A stretch of DNA of 64,000 nucleotides from Microcoleus sp036705565 (GTDB lineage: Bacteria; Cyanobacteriota; Cyanobacteriia; Cyanobacteriales; Microcoleaceae), in NCBI GenBank assembly GCA_036705565.1, contig JAUBUY010000022.1. The stretch is one strand, 5' to 3'. The notes under the pieces are model-generated. The model worked only from the letters and a program-made list of their open reading frames with translations, was not told where the DNA came from and searched no databases. Both the position numbers and the translations under genes were made by a program. Shown here in pieces: positions 26,094-34,623 of this stretch (its first letter is position 1; every line of letters begins with the position of its first letter).

Positions 26094-26696
26094 CTAATAC
26101 AGACTTTTTTCTGGCAATTCTTCTTTCAACTTCGCTTGGAAGTCAAAAGGCTCTCCCCAATCCCAAATTTTTACTTCTAGGTGTTCGTTAAATACCCTTA
26201 TTTCAATCTCTATCCGAGTTTCTAATGGCAGATTTTTGTGAGCGTGGCGAACAGCATTCGTAAACCCTTCAATCACAGCAAGTTTACACTGATGCAAAAC
26301 GACTAGGGGAATGATTGGTAGAGGATCTAAAAAAACTGTATCAACCCACGATAAAACTTGAGCAACAGCCTTGATATCAGTATTTATGTGAAGGCTAATT
26401 TTTTTAACTTGCTGGTTAGAACTTGGCTGTGATTGCGGAAGTCGTTGCTTTTGAAACCAAAAATTAAAGCTGGTTAAAACATCTATCGCCCGCTTAAAAA
26501 AACCATCTTGAATACTGTCTTGGGATGGTACTATACCAGGCTGCTGATAATATTTTACAATGAACAGACAGTTTCTGCCGTCAGAAGTGCGGGTATAACT
26601 TAGCTCATCGGCAATTTTGCCAATAATTTTTATACCTATCCCACCTGACGGAATTTCATCTATGTTATCTATCATGGTGCTATCCTTTGTCATCAT
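26094..26696 (-). CDS. RsbW-type anti-sigma/serine kinase ATPase with circularly permuted motifs
   Basis: This 200-residue protein has GHKL-ATPase motifs in the wrong order. Residues 15-50 carry what is normally the C-terminal end: the G2 box SGGIGIKIIGKIADELSY, then RTSDGRNCLFIVKYY. Residues 130-186 carry what is normally the front: the N-box LAVIEGFTNAVRHAHKN (E143, N147), then G1 KIWDWGEPFDF (D179, G181). The frame stops right after, where a G2 box would be expected. It lies 85 bases upstream of the disrupted response regulator on the same strand, so the two were probably one operon. It could be a true permutation or the middle of a collapsed tandem duplication. Confidence 0.75.
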   Translation of the reverse strand: MMTKDSTMIDNIDEIPSGGIGIKIIGKIADELSYTRTSDGRNCLFIVKYYQQPGIVPSQDSIQDGFFKRAIDVLTSFNFWFQKQRLPQSQPSSNQQVKKISLHINTDIKAVAQVLSWVDTVFLDPLPIIPLVVLHQCKLAVIEGFTNAVRHAHKNLPLETRIEIEIRVFNEHLEVKIWDWGEPFDFQAKLKEELPEKSLY

Positions 26697-26898
26697 TTAA
26701 TGTGTACTTTTTTACCTAAAAAAGAGAGTGGCATTCGGAACGATTAAGTTTGCATGATTTATGCCTGACTTTTCGCGTAGGCCGTGCAGTTGTTGTCCTG
26801 ATCATTTTCTCTTTTTTGCTCAGGTCTTGACAAACTCAGTTTGCGATCGCTAAACTGAGGGAAAACTGATATTGACAATTAGATAAGTAAATTATATA

Positions 26899-29337
26899 AT
26901 GACAACCCTCAAAGCCTCTGAAGAGGGATTAGTAAAAATTAAGCAAGCTAGAAGAGAAAGGGGCTCGACCATAGAAGACCCCAGATGGCTAGTAGAAGCT
27001 AGTAAAACATTAGAACCCGATCGAACTTGGACAGAGGCCGGGCCTTATGCTGATGGCCTCTCCCTGCCAACTTGGAGGCGTTTTTTAGGAGGAAGAGAAC
27101 CCATTAAGGCTAATGCTTTCAAGGCTTTCTGCACGGTTTTGCAGTTGAATTGGGAAGAAATTGTCGATCGTCCTCCTTTAGCCCCCTCTTACCAAGGGAG
27201 GGTTGGGGGGGTTAAAGATTTTTGCCAACAGCATATTGATTCGGTAGTGCAAGAGATACGGCAAAAATGCCACAGCAAAATTCAACAGCTTTACAGCAAA
27301 ATGCAACTGTTGGATATTGCACAGCCCGTTGATGTCAGCAACCTCTACGTTGAAGTCAACATTTTGGAGGAAATTACCAGTTGGCAGCCGGGAGAAATTA
27401 GCGATTTACTGAGAGACTTCAACCCAGATGCGGATAACTTTAACCGCTTGGGATTAGGTAAAGTATGCCAGAAACGAGTACCAGGATTGGATGCCGTGAA
27501 ATCTCACTCTAAATTGATGGTACTCGGCAAACCTGGTTCCGGTAAAACTACCTTTTTGAAACACATTGCCATTCAGTGCGATCGCGCAAAATTTGAAGCC
27601 AACAAAATACCGATTTTTATCCCCCTAAAAACCTTTGCTGCAATCGCTAATCTTGACTTATTAGAATATATCAGCGACGAATTTGCCAGTTGCGGAGTTG
27701 AGGCGCGATCGCAAACTGAATCTGTACTTAGTCAAGGCAGATGTTTGATTTTATTGGACGGCTTAGATGAAGTGCCAGAATCAGATAGCGATGCAGTCGT
27801 CAGACAGATTCGTCAGTTTGTCCAAAAGTATTACAACAATCAGTTTATTATTACCTGTCGAATTGCCGCGGCTAAGTACCGATTTCACGACGAAGCTTTT
27901 ACCTGTGTGGAGGTAGCCGATTTTAATTGCGAGCAAATCGCTGCCTTTGCGAGCAATTGGTTTGTGGCTTTTTCCCAGAATATGGAGGCAGGGAAAGCTT
28001 TAGCATCTCAATTTGTAGAGAAGCTGAAACTGCAAAAAAATCAGCAAATCAGAGAACTGGCAGTAACGCCAATTTTGCTTAATCTGACTTGTTTAGTATT
28101 CCAAGCCAAAGCCGATTTTCCATCCAACCGAGCCAAGTTGTATGAGGAAGGAATGGAAATTATGCTCAGAAAATGGGATGAAACTAGAGGCATTCTACGG
28201 GATGAAGTTTATCGCGATTTGAATTTGTGCCGCAAGAAACATTTACTTGCTTTTGTAGCAGCTATTACTTTTGAGCGGGGCGATTATTTTTTTGAAAAAA
28301 ACACAGTTCAGCAATTGATTGCCGACTATCTAGCTAATTTGTCCGATGCCACAACTGACCGCGTTCAGTTAGAAATAGATAGTGAGGTTGTCCTGAAGGC
28401 GATCGAGGCACAACATGGATTATTAGTGGAGAGGGCAAGAAGGATTTATTCGTTTTCTCATCTAACATTTCAAGAGTATTTCACTGCTAGAGAAATTGTT
28501 ACCAATTCCGATCCACAAGCTTTGGAAAAACTGGTCAGCCACCTGACCGAGAAGCGTTGGCGAGAAGTTTTGTTTTTAGCAGTTGGAATGTTGCAAAAAG
28601 TTGATGACTTGTTGCTGTCAATGAAACAGCAAGTTGATGGGCTGGTCGCTGAGGAGGAGCAGTTGCAGCAGTTCCTAACATGGATCAACAAAAAATCCCT
28701 TTCTGTTGATTTTCCCTACAAACCTGCGGCAGTTAGAGCATTTTACTTGACCCTTGAATATCCCCTCCTTGACTGCGGCTTTGCCCTTTCTCTTGACCCT
28801 TATCTGAAAAAAGTTGTGGGACAAGCTTTGGAACAGGTTCTTAACCTTGCACTTGAAGGTGCTCTTGACCTTGCCCTGAATACCGTCCTTAAGGATGCAC
28901 TTGAGCCTACCCTTGGTTACATCAGCCTTACCCTTGAACGTACCCTTGTCCCTAACCTTGACCTTGTTCTTGACTCCGACCTTGTACCTGCCCTTAAGCC
29001 TGAACAAAGGCAAGGGATACAAGAACTTCTGGAACAACTGCCCGATCCAAAAAGTGACAAAGAGATATTTGCAAAATGGTGGCAAGATAACGGTCAGTCT
29101 TGGGATAAGCGATTAAGACAAATGATGATTTTGTATCGCGATGTGCGCCGCGTTTGGCAATTTAGCGAACAGCAGAAGTCATTGCTGAGGAAGTATTACG
29201 ATGCTAATAAATTGCTGGTATATTGCCTCAATAGCGCTTCTAATGTATCTCCTGCTGTGCGGCAGGAAATTGAGGAGACATTGCTATTACCGATCGCCAA
29301 TATTCAAAAAACCAGTGACAAGTGCGATCGAGTTTAA
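26899..29337 (+). CDS. NACHT-domain NTPase (STAND/NLR-like)
   Basis: This 812-residue signal-transduction ATPase has four regions. The N-terminal region (about 40-90) resembles a helix-turn-helix module ending in LQLNWEEIVD. The NACHT core has Walker A GKPGSGKTT (210-218), Walker B LILLDGLDEVP with D287, then FIITCRIAAAKYRF and a winged-helix-like part with HGLLVERARRIYSFSHLTFQEYFTARE. The C-terminal part is helical and includes a Leu/Asp-rich stretch (about 645-695) encoded by degenerate CTTGACCTT-type hexamers. Bacterial NACHT proteins include anti-phage defence proteins; whether this one acts so is inference. Residues 91-105 come from a dispersed G/C-rich repeat read in frame. The start has only AAATTATATA before it. 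Confidence 0.88.
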   Translation: MTTLKASEEGLVKIKQARRERGSTIEDPRWLVEASKTLEPDRTWTEAGPYADGLSLPTWRRFLGGREPIKANAFKAFCTVLQLNWEEIVDRPPLAPSYQGRVGGVKDFCQQHIDSVVQEIRQKCHSKIQQLYSKMQLLDIAQPVDVSNLYVEVNILEEITSWQPGEISDLLRDFNPDADNFNRLGLGKVCQKRVPGLDAVKSHSKLMVLGKPGSGKTTFLKHIAIQCDRAKFEANKIPIFIPLKTFAAIANLDLLEYISDEFASCGVEARSQTESVLSQGRCLILLDGLDEVPESDSDAVVRQIRQFVQKYYNNQFIITCRIAAAKYRFHDEAFTCVEVADFNCEQIAAFASNWFVAFSQNMEAGKALASQFVEKLKLQKNQQIRELAVTPILLNLTCLVFQAKADFPSNRAKLYEEGMEIMLRKWDETRGILRDEVYRDLNLCRKKHLLAFVAAITFERGDYFFEKNTVQQLIADYLANLSDATTDRVQLEIDSEVVLKAIEAQHGLLVERARRIYSFSHLTFQEYFTAREIVTNSDPQALEKLVSHLTEKRWREVLFLAVGMLQKVDDLLLSMKQQVDGLVAEEEQLQQFLTWINKKSLSVDFPYKPAAVRAFYLTLEYPLLDCGFALSLDPYLKKVVGQALEQVLNLALEGALDLALNTVLKDALEPTLGYISLTLERTLVPNLDLVLDSDLVPALKPEQRQGIQELLEQLPDPKSDKEIFAKWWQDNGQSWDKRLRQMMILYRDVRRVWQFSEQQKSLLRKYYDANKLLVYCLNSASNVSPAVRQEIEETLLLPIANIQKTSDKCDRV
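27170..27217 (+). repeat. G/C-rich dispersed repeat inside the NACHT gene
   Basis: The phrase CCCCTCTTACCAAGGGAGGG followed by TTGGGGGGGTTAAAG matches the class of intergenic repeats seen at 5276-5309 (CCAACCCTCCCC...AAGGGGAGGGAG). A similar one is in the glycosyltransferase gene at 51583-51625. All are read in frame and encode a Pro/Gly-rich loop. Confidence 0.7.
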
Positions 29338-29392
29338 TTGATCGCCATCGCCTTCCCCTTCGCCTTTACACGGAGAGAGCCACTGGAAATGA

Positions 29393-29398
29393 TATAAT
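29393..29398 (+). promoter_or_regulatory. extended -10 box upstream of parDE
   Basis: TATAAT is preceded by TGA (TG-n-TATAAT), 27 bases before the parD start codon. It fits a sigma-70 extended -10 promoter for the toxin-antitoxin operon. No good -35 box is visible. Confidence 0.5.
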
Positions 29399-29425
29399 GG
29401 CTAAAAGTTATTAGAAGTAAAGCGT

Positions 29426-29707
29426 ATGAACATTACTCTAAAACCTGACCATAATAAATTCATTGAAGCCCAAGTCAAAAGTGGCAAGTATTCTTCGGTG
29501 GATGAGGTAATTGCTGCGGCCTTGGAACTACTCGCAGACAGAAGCGATCGGCAACAGAGCGATCGTTATCAAGAATGGGTCGATGAAACTCGTCCAAAAG
29601 TAGCGGCCGGACTAGCTCAGCTTGAACGCGGCGAAGGAATTGATGGGGAGATAGTTATAGCTAGATTGCGGGAAAAATTTCGCAAAATGCGGGAAAATCA
29701 ACAATGA
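29426..29707 (+). CDS. parD: ParD-family antitoxin
   Basis: This 93-residue antitoxin has an N-terminal ribbon-helix-helix: MNITLKPDHNKFIEAQVKSG, then YSSVDEVIAAALELLAD. The rest is a charged C-terminal tail that wraps the toxin. The stop overlaps the toxin start by four bases (ATGA at 29704-29707), which indicates translational coupling. ParD proteins repress their own promoter. It directly follows the NACHT gene by 88 bases and is in the same orientation. Confidence 0.88.
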   Translation: MNITLKPDHNKFIEAQVKSGKYSSVDEVIAAALELLADRSDRQQSDRYQEWVDETRPKVAAGLAQLERGEGIDGEIVIARLREKFRKMRENQQ

Positions 29708-30018
29708 GCCGCTACATTATTTCCCCTGAAGCCAGTCGCGATCTCAATGAAATTACCGATTACTTTGCAACGAGAAATGTAGAAGCTGGTGAACAATTTA
29801 TTGAAGACTTTGATAAAAAGTGTCGTAATTTAGTTAAGTTCCCCAATATAGGGCGCAATTACGAAGAACTAGCTCCTTCTGTGCGGGGAATTCCTATCAG
29901 GGGTTACATAATTCTTTATCGGGCACTGGACAACTTAATTGAAATTGTTCGGATCGTGAGGGGAGAACGGGATTTACCTTCTCTATTTTCTGATGAGGAT
30001 GAGTGCAATTGCTGGTAG
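29704..30018 (+). CDS. parE: ParE-family toxin (RelE/ParE superfamily)
   Basis: This 104-residue toxin has the ParE pattern: YIISPEASRDLNEITDYFATRNVEAGEQFIEDFDKKCRNL, then FPNIGRNYEELAPSVRGIPIRGYIILYRAL and IEIVRIVRGERDL. ParE toxins poison DNA gyrase; other members of the superfamily act on ribosome-bound mRNA. The final residues ECNCW come from DNA that also matches the NACHT gene tail (ATTGCTGGTA), so the original C-terminus was altered when the flanking repeat was created. Confidence 0.88.
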   Translation: MSRYIISPEASRDLNEITDYFATRNVEAGEQFIEDFDKKCRNLVKFPNIGRNYEELAPSVRGIPIRGYIILYRALDNLIEIVRIVRGERDLPSLFSDEDECNCW

Positions 30019-30121
30019 ATTGCCTCAATAGCGGTTGTAGTGTATCTCCTACTGTGCGGCAGGAAATTGAGGATGCATTGCTGTTGCCGATCGCAAATAT
30101 CAAAAAAAATCGGTGACAAGT
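30008..30121 (+). pseudogene. degenerate copy of the NACHT gene 3' end
   Basis: About 113 bases (ATTGCTGGTAGATTGCCTCA through AAATCGGTGACAAGT) match 29211-29322 at the end of the NACHT gene with scattered substitutions. The copy has a stop at its start (GGTAG for GGTAT) and a frameshift near AAAAAAAATCGG. The two copies are direct repeats that bracket parDE. Confidence 0.8.
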
Positions 30122-30331
30122 ACGCGCGTGCGAAACTATCCCGTAGGGAATCGCCCGCTCTAATTCCACTCGCTACCTACTCCCATATTAAGATGCGATC
30201 GCCCCACAATTCGTCATTCAAAGCCAGGAAAGCGTCAAAGGATAATCCACCTTGAAAAACTGGGAAAAACGGCAAAAAGCCCCCTTTTTTAGGGAGCTTA
30301 GTAACTTCCGTTATTGCTCAAAACAGAAATC
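30122..30331 (-). other. spacer with a minus-strand terminator
   Basis: No gene is seen. Read on the minus strand, 30277-30299 gives AAGCTCCC-TAAAAAA-GGGGGCTT followed by TTTGCCGTTTTT. This is an intrinsic terminator just after the anti-sigma gene. Further left a short minus-strand frame reads GGLSFDAFLALNDELWGDR, possibly a scrap of a broken gene. Confidence 0.6.
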
Positions 30332-30937
30332 CTACTGCGGCTTTGGCAATGACTTTTGAGGGGTTGCTACACCAACTTTGGGAATATCCACGATCGGTGC
30401 ATTCACCCCAAGCATCAAATCGTTAGGATTAACCATCTCCACCAGAGGCTCGTTTAAAGCCATCATCAAACCGTCAGATTCAGCAGGAACGGGCGATCGA
30501 GCAAACTGAGGAGCAAACAATTGGCGGCCGCCACCGACACCAGACACCACCGCAACCAACAAAGCTGCGATCGCACCTCCACCCAAAATCCAAGTTTGTT
30601 TCGGCTTGCGTTCCACCCGCTGCAAAACCTTCGTCGCCAACTCCTGTGCAGATTGTTCCGCAGCAGGCACCGGCATTGCCTGAAAGCTCTGCTGCATCAT
30701 CAGCAGTCGCGAGTACAAACGCTTCGTAGTGGGGTCATTTGTCAGCCACTCCTCAACTTGCCGGCGTTCTGTCGCCGTCACTTCACCGTCGAGGTAGGCA
30801 CTTAGCAATTCAAAGCGATCGCGCATCATAGTAGTTACATTGCCCTGGGCATAATTGTTGTTAACTTGATTTTGGGCGAGTGAATCCCCGACGCCTTGCT
30901 GATTTTGATTTTTATCGGATTCAAAGTTACCCTTCAT
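30332..30937 (-). CDS. membrane anti-sigma factor of SigG
   Basis: This 201-residue single-pass protein has a cytoplasmic RseA-like N-terminal domain. The canonical start is probably M37 or M38 (MMRDRFELLSAYLDGEVTATERRQVEEWL). The membrane helix is at about 115-137 (TWILGGGAIAALLVAVVSGVGG), and the periplasmic tail contains PNDLMLGVNAPIVDIP. It follows the ECF sigma gene by 139 bases on the same strand, the arrangement known for cyanobacterial sigG and its anti-sigma factor (Slr1546 in Synechocystis). It would hold SigG at the membrane until an envelope signal triggers release. Confidence 0.82.
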   Translation of the reverse strand: MKGNFESDKNQNQQGVGDSLAQNQVNNNYAQGNVTTMMRDRFELLSAYLDGEVTATERRQVEEWLTNDPTTKRLYSRLLMMQQSFQAMPVPAAEQSAQELATKVLQRVERKPKQTWILGGGAIAALLVAVVSGVGGGRQLFAPQFARSPVPAESDGLMMALNEPLVEMVNPNDLMLGVNAPIVDIPKVGVATPQKSLPKPQ

Positions 30938-31076
30938 ATTTCACACTTGCTCTAATTGGGGAATCACGCACTCGCTATTAGAATGATTTACTGCTTATTT
31001 ATATTTTAAAATAGAAGTTTTGATGTCACAGCAAACTTCATCAAATCTTCTTAACCCGCCTCTGAAATTACTCTTG

Positions 31077-31820
31077 CTAATTACCATCAAGATATTTTTG
31101 CAATTCCAACTGCAATCTTTGGCGAGCTCTAGCAATTCTCGACTTGACAGTTCCCAGAGAAACTCCGGTCATTTCGGCTATTTCCTCATAGGCTAAACCT
31201 TCTATTTCTCTCAAAACAATTGTTGTGCGGAATACTTCCGGCAAATCTGCGATCGCCACCCGCAACTGGTCGTAAAATTCTCTCGTCGTCAAATCTTCAT
31301 CAGGCCCCGGACTGTCTGCCGGAATTTCCCAATCAACCTCGCCATCTTCCAGAGTACGAGGTACGTCGAGCGACAGCGGAGTTCGCACCCGTTTGCGCTT
31401 CCGCAACTCATCGTAAAACAAATTAGTGGCGATGCGGCTCAGCCAGCCCCGAAATTTAACAGGCTCTTGCAAGCGGTTAATATTGCGGTAGACCCGAATC
31501 CACACTTCCTGAGCCAAGTCTGCTCGGTCTTGCCAGTCAGGGGCCAAGTGATAGAGAACCCTGTCTACGTGGGACTGATACCGCTTCAACAGTTCTGAAA
31601 AGGCCGTGGTCTCAGGTCGATTTCCTTCCTGACACCGCAACACCAAGTCATAATTAGAGAGTTTTTCGGCTGGCAATTGCACTCTTTGAACGGTCGCCAC
31701 AACCGCAGACCAGGACACGGAAATAAAGTCGCTCATCGGTGGAATTGGCTCATCGAACATTCCACACTTTTTGACGTTAGGAGATCGTAACAAGTTCCCC
31801 TCTTCTATCTCAAATCTCAA
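31077..31820 (-). CDS. sigG: ECF-type RNA polymerase sigma factor SigG
   Basis: This 247-residue group 3 sigma factor has sigma region 2 with DLAQEVWIRVYRNINRL and FRGWLSRIATNLFYDELRKRKR. Region 4 is LPEVFRTTIVLREIEGLAYEEIAEMTGVSLGTVKSRIARARQRL. An acidic linker (DWEIPADSPGPDED) lies between them. The protein may start at M21 or M29 (MSDFISVSWSAVVATVQ), since the first 28 residues look less conserved. The gene starts 9 bases after moaE on the same strand, and the anti-sigma gene follows. Confidence 0.88.
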   Translation of the reverse strand: MRFEIEEGNLLRSPNVKKCGMFDEPIPPMSDFISVSWSAVVATVQRVQLPAEKLSNYDLVLRCQEGNRPETTAFSELLKRYQSHVDRVLYHLAPDWQDRADLAQEVWIRVYRNINRLQEPVKFRGWLSRIATNLFYDELRKRKRVRTPLSLDVPRTLEDGEVDWEIPADSPGPDEDLTTREFYDQLRVAIADLPEVFRTTIVLREIEGLAYEEIAEMTGVSLGTVKSRIARARQRLQLELQKYLDGN

Positions 31821-31829
31821 ATCGATTGA

Positions 31830-32363
31830 CTAATGCCCGACAACCTCGCACGCTCCAATACTAACCCAACTGCTAGAACCGTCGGCCCAATGTTCCTTTT
31901 TCCAAATCGGTACATTGTGTTTGAGCGTATCTATGGCGTACTGGCAAGCTGCAAAGGCCGAGTCCCGGTGGGGACAGCCAACAGCCACCAGTACGCTGAT
32001 TTCGCCTACCTGCAAGTGTCCGACGCGGTGGTGAATGGCGACCCGATTGACATCGGCCCACTGGCGGCGGATTTCAGTAGCAATTTGCTGGAATACTCTC
32101 ACGGCCATCGGTTCGTAGGCTTGATATTCTAGGGAAACTACAGCTTGACCGTCAGTTTGGTTGCGGACTGTACCGCTCATCATTACCACCGCTCCGTTCG
32201 CGGGGTCATCTGCCAAAGCGTATATTTCCTCTACAGACAACGGCGCTAAGGTAATGGCGAAGCTGTCTGATTCATGGCGTTGAGGAATTGTGCCGATCGA
32301 AAGTGCAGCCAAGGAGTTCATTGCGAAAGAATTGGTGCTGGAGAAGTTAATTGATCTTGACAC
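31830..32363 (-). CDS. moaE: molybdopterin synthase catalytic subunit MoaE
   Basis: This 177-residue protein has the MoaE fold. Key blocks are GAVVMMSGTVRNQTDGQ, LEYQAYEPMA, VAIHHRVGHLQVGEISVLVAVGCPHRDSAF and the catalytic-lysine region PIWKKEHWADGSSSW (K155/K156). MoaE with MoaD inserts dithiolene sulfur into precursor Z in molybdenum cofactor synthesis. The N-terminus is about 30 residues longer than usual; M15 may be the true start. No other moa gene is in the window, and the neighbour sigG is functionally unrelated. Confidence 0.9.
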   Translation of the reverse strand: MSRSINFSSTNSFAMNSLAALSIGTIPQRHESDSFAITLAPLSVEEIYALADDPANGAVVMMSGTVRNQTDGQAVVSLEYQAYEPMAVRVFQQIATEIRRQWADVNRVAIHHRVGHLQVGEISVLVAVGCPHRDSAFAACQYAIDTLKHNVPIWKKEHWADGSSSWVSIGACEVVGH

Positions 32364-32957
32364 AAATCAAGTCGCGATGGATTTGTCTTGCATTCTTGTC
32401 GGGGACATAGGGCGACTAATCTTGAGACCCATCTTGTAGCACGGGTAAGAGCTCGACTCCATCGCCCCGAACTTCTGCACCAGTGCGATCGGCTACACTA
32501 TGACTGACCAGAAGCAAATTAAGATCGTGCTTGAAGACGAGCCGGATGCTTGTTCGATCGAATTAACTGCCGATATTGCTGTAGCAATTCAATAAATCAG
32601 CACCAAAATAAGTAGTGTCATTCGCAACTCAGTACAAGCAATTTCCAACCCCAATCGATAACTTCGTTCCCTTTTGAATGAAACAGTTAAGTTTAATTGA
32701 GCCCGGAGTTCCGATCCGCGTCTGCAAAATTTTGAGCAGTCGATGTAAACTTTATTTATTTTTTTGTTCCGGAAAGCTACATCAATGACATGATATACCT
32801 GTGCAGGGTTCAGGAAAATTAGCCAATACTCGGCAAAAGCAAGACCTTAACGCCATTTTGTGGCTTTTATGAAACATAAGTTAATAATTTGGGCTGTTAA
32901 TTGAGGTTTTGACCTGAGTCTGCACCAATAAAGGTTAACAACAATCACGAGGAAACT
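32364..32957. other. intergenic region, one possible 31-codon frame
   Basis: There is no convincing gene in these 594 bases. A short plus-strand frame at 32500-32595 starts MTDQKQIKIVLEDEPDACSI and has bacterial-like composition, but it has no visible ribosome site or known relative. The stretch 32690-32950 before the SH3 gene is AT-rich and should hold its promoter. An AGGAA motif precedes the ATG at 32958. Confidence 0.4.
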
Positions 32958-33362
32958 ATGGAAGCACTAGCATTGAGCCACTCTTTTGTTGCTTATGAAT
33001 CTCCAGAGTCCGAACTCCAAGTCAAGTCGTTAGACCAACTGGGCTTGAAAATTCCTAATTCTGCATGGATAGGCGTTGCAGGTATGGCAGTAGCCCTATC
33101 TGTTCTGAGTGTCGGTGGCGAAGCCCAGGCCGCAGGTTGCTACCGCAAACACTGTGGCCATCGCGCCCATCACGGTCATCACAACTACGCCAAAGTTGTC
33201 ACCAATGGGGGCCGACTGAATATCCGCAACCGCCCCAGTAGCTGTTCTCATGTAATCGGCAAGTTATATCGTGGAGACCACGTAAAATTAACCGGTCGTT
33301 ACAAAAACGGCTGGGCACAAGTCAAAGGTGGCGGCTGGGTATCTGCGTCCTGGCTTTCCTAA
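32958..33362 (+). CDS. exported bacterial SH3-domain protein
   Basis: In this 134-residue protein a hydrophobic segment at about 37-60 (SAWIGVAGMAVALSVLSVGG) followed by EAQAAG fits a signal peptide with a long N-region. The mature part starts with a His/Cys-rich strip (CYRKHCGHRAHHGHHNY), then an SH3b domain: GGRLNIRNRPSSCSHVIGKL...GWAQVKGGGWVSASWLS. SH3b domains bind peptidoglycan or other envelope polymers. The His-rich strip may bind metal (inference). It is probably monocistronic and ends in the terminator at 33402-33432. Confidence 0.82.
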   Translation: MEALALSHSFVAYESPESELQVKSLDQLGLKIPNSAWIGVAGMAVALSVLSVGGEAQAAGCYRKHCGHRAHHGHHNYAKVVTNGGRLNIRNRPSSCSHVIGKLYRGDHVKLTGRYKNGWAQVKGGGWVSASWLS

Positions 33363-33401
33363 CTCTTAACTAGAGCACTTGACATTTCTAGAAAGAGTTT
33401 T

Positions 33402-33432
33402 AATCGTTACCCGGCCATACTGGGTAACGATT
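33402..33432 (+). terminator. terminator-like hairpin after the SH3 gene
   Basis: The perfect arms AATCGTTACCC and GGGTAACGATT have a 9-base loop and are followed by ATTGTAAA. It lies 40 bases after the stop codon. The T-run is weak. Confidence 0.65.
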
Positions 33433-33497
33433 ATTGTAAAGAGGCGATCGATCCTGAAAATCATGGAATATCCGAAATTCATGACCACGAATTTCAA

Positions 33498-33630
33498 AGG
33501 TGGTATCAAGCCCCCGGATTTATCCGTGGAATCAATCCAAAATCGAAAATCCAAAATCCTCAAGAAAGAGCATTTATCTCGCGCAAGTCAATCGAAAATC
33601 CAAAATCCAAAATCTAAAATCGATTGACTA
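33498..33630. repeat. second copy of the 154-bp miniature element
   Basis: Shared blocks with the insertion at 25814-25967 (inverted) are CAAGCCCCCGGATT-ATC, ATTTATCTCGCGCAAGTCAAT and a terminal run of AAAATC-type heptamers that ends AAAATCGA. The middle differs. It lies between the SH3 gene and pyrB and disrupts nothing visible. Confidence 0.7.
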
Positions 33631-33642
33631 ACAACTAACAGC

Positions 33643-34623
33643 CTAAACTTTACCGCCGCCGATTAGATAAAGTAATGCCATCCGCACCGCCACGCCGCTG
33701 GTAACTTGCTGAGAAATCAGGCTAAACTGGGCATCGTCCATCAAATCCGAACTAATTTCCACGCCGCGGTTAACTGGGCCTGGGTGCAACACCTTCACAT
33801 CCGGCTTGCAGAGTTTCAGTCGATCGCGCGTAATCCCGTACAAAGAATGGTACTCTCGTAAACTAGGCAGCAAATGGTCGCTCATCCGTTCCTTTTGCAG
33901 CCGCAAAGTCATCACAAAATCAGCATCGGCCAAAGCAGGTTCAAGCTGCCAGTGCAAAAATAACTTGCCTTCCCTACCATCGCCACACTCAGCAAACAAC
34001 AGCGGTAGCAAAGTCGGCGGCCCGGCCAAATGAACCTCTGCCCCAGAAGCCGTTAAACTCCAAATATTAGACCTAGCCACCCGCGAATGCAAGATATCGC
34101 CCACCACAGCAATTTTTTTGCCCGCTAAAAGTTCCAGCCGCGGATTTTCGTTATCTAACAGAACACAAATAGTAAATAAGTCTAGCAAACCTTGCGATGG
34201 GTGTTCGTGCTGGCCGTCTCCAGCATTGAGAACGCTGACTCTTGACCCCAAGCGATCCATTTCCGAAGCAATCGTGCTGGGAACTCCAGCTTGTTCGTGC
34301 CGGATTACCATCAAATCCGTTCCCATCGCCAGATAAGTCTTAGCCGTATCCAGAATAGTCTCCCCCTTCGTTAGAGAAGAACTTCCAGGGGTAAAATTCA
34401 GCGTATCCGCTGACAGCCGCTTCGCCGCCAACTCAAAACTATTGCGAGTCCGGGTAGAAGGTTCAAAAAACAAATTCGCGACCACTTGACCCTGCAGGGC
34501 CGGCACTTTCTTCGTGCGGCGGCCGAGCACATCCCGAAAACTGGCTGCTGTTTGCAGCACCGTATCGTATTCGTCCGAGGTAAAATCAGCCAGAGTGAGA
34601 ATGTGTCGCCTTGTCCAAGTCAT
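33643..34623 (-). CDS. pyrB: aspartate carbamoyltransferase catalytic subunit
   Basis: This 326-residue enzyme is the second step of pyrimidine synthesis: carbamoyl phosphate + aspartate to carbamoyl aspartate. The carbamoyl-phosphate loop FFEPSTRTRNSFE (S56, T57, R58, T59, R60) is intact. So are LTKGETILDTA, the HEHPSQGLLDLFTI block, VVGDILHSRVARSN and the end-domain motif VLHPGPVNRGVEI. The length fits the bacterial family. Directly upstream of the start codon is a TTTTAGA heptamer array (34624-34657) that leaves no Shine-Dalgarno sequence. Confidence 0.96.
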   Translation of the reverse strand: MTWTRRHILTLADFTSDEYDTVLQTAASFRDVLGRRTKKVPALQGQVVANLFFEPSTRTRNSFELAAKRLSADTLNFTPGSSSLTKGETILDTAKTYLAMGTDLMVIRHEQAGVPSTIASEMDRLGSRVSVLNAGDGQHEHPSQGLLDLFTICVLLDNENPRLELLAGKKIAVVGDILHSRVARSNIWSLTASGAEVHLAGPPTLLPLLFAECGDGREGKLFLHWQLEPALADADFVMTLRLQKERMSDHLLPSLREYHSLYGITRDRLKLCKPDVKVLHPGPVNRGVEISSDLMDDAQFSLISQQVTSGVAVRMALLYLIGGGKV

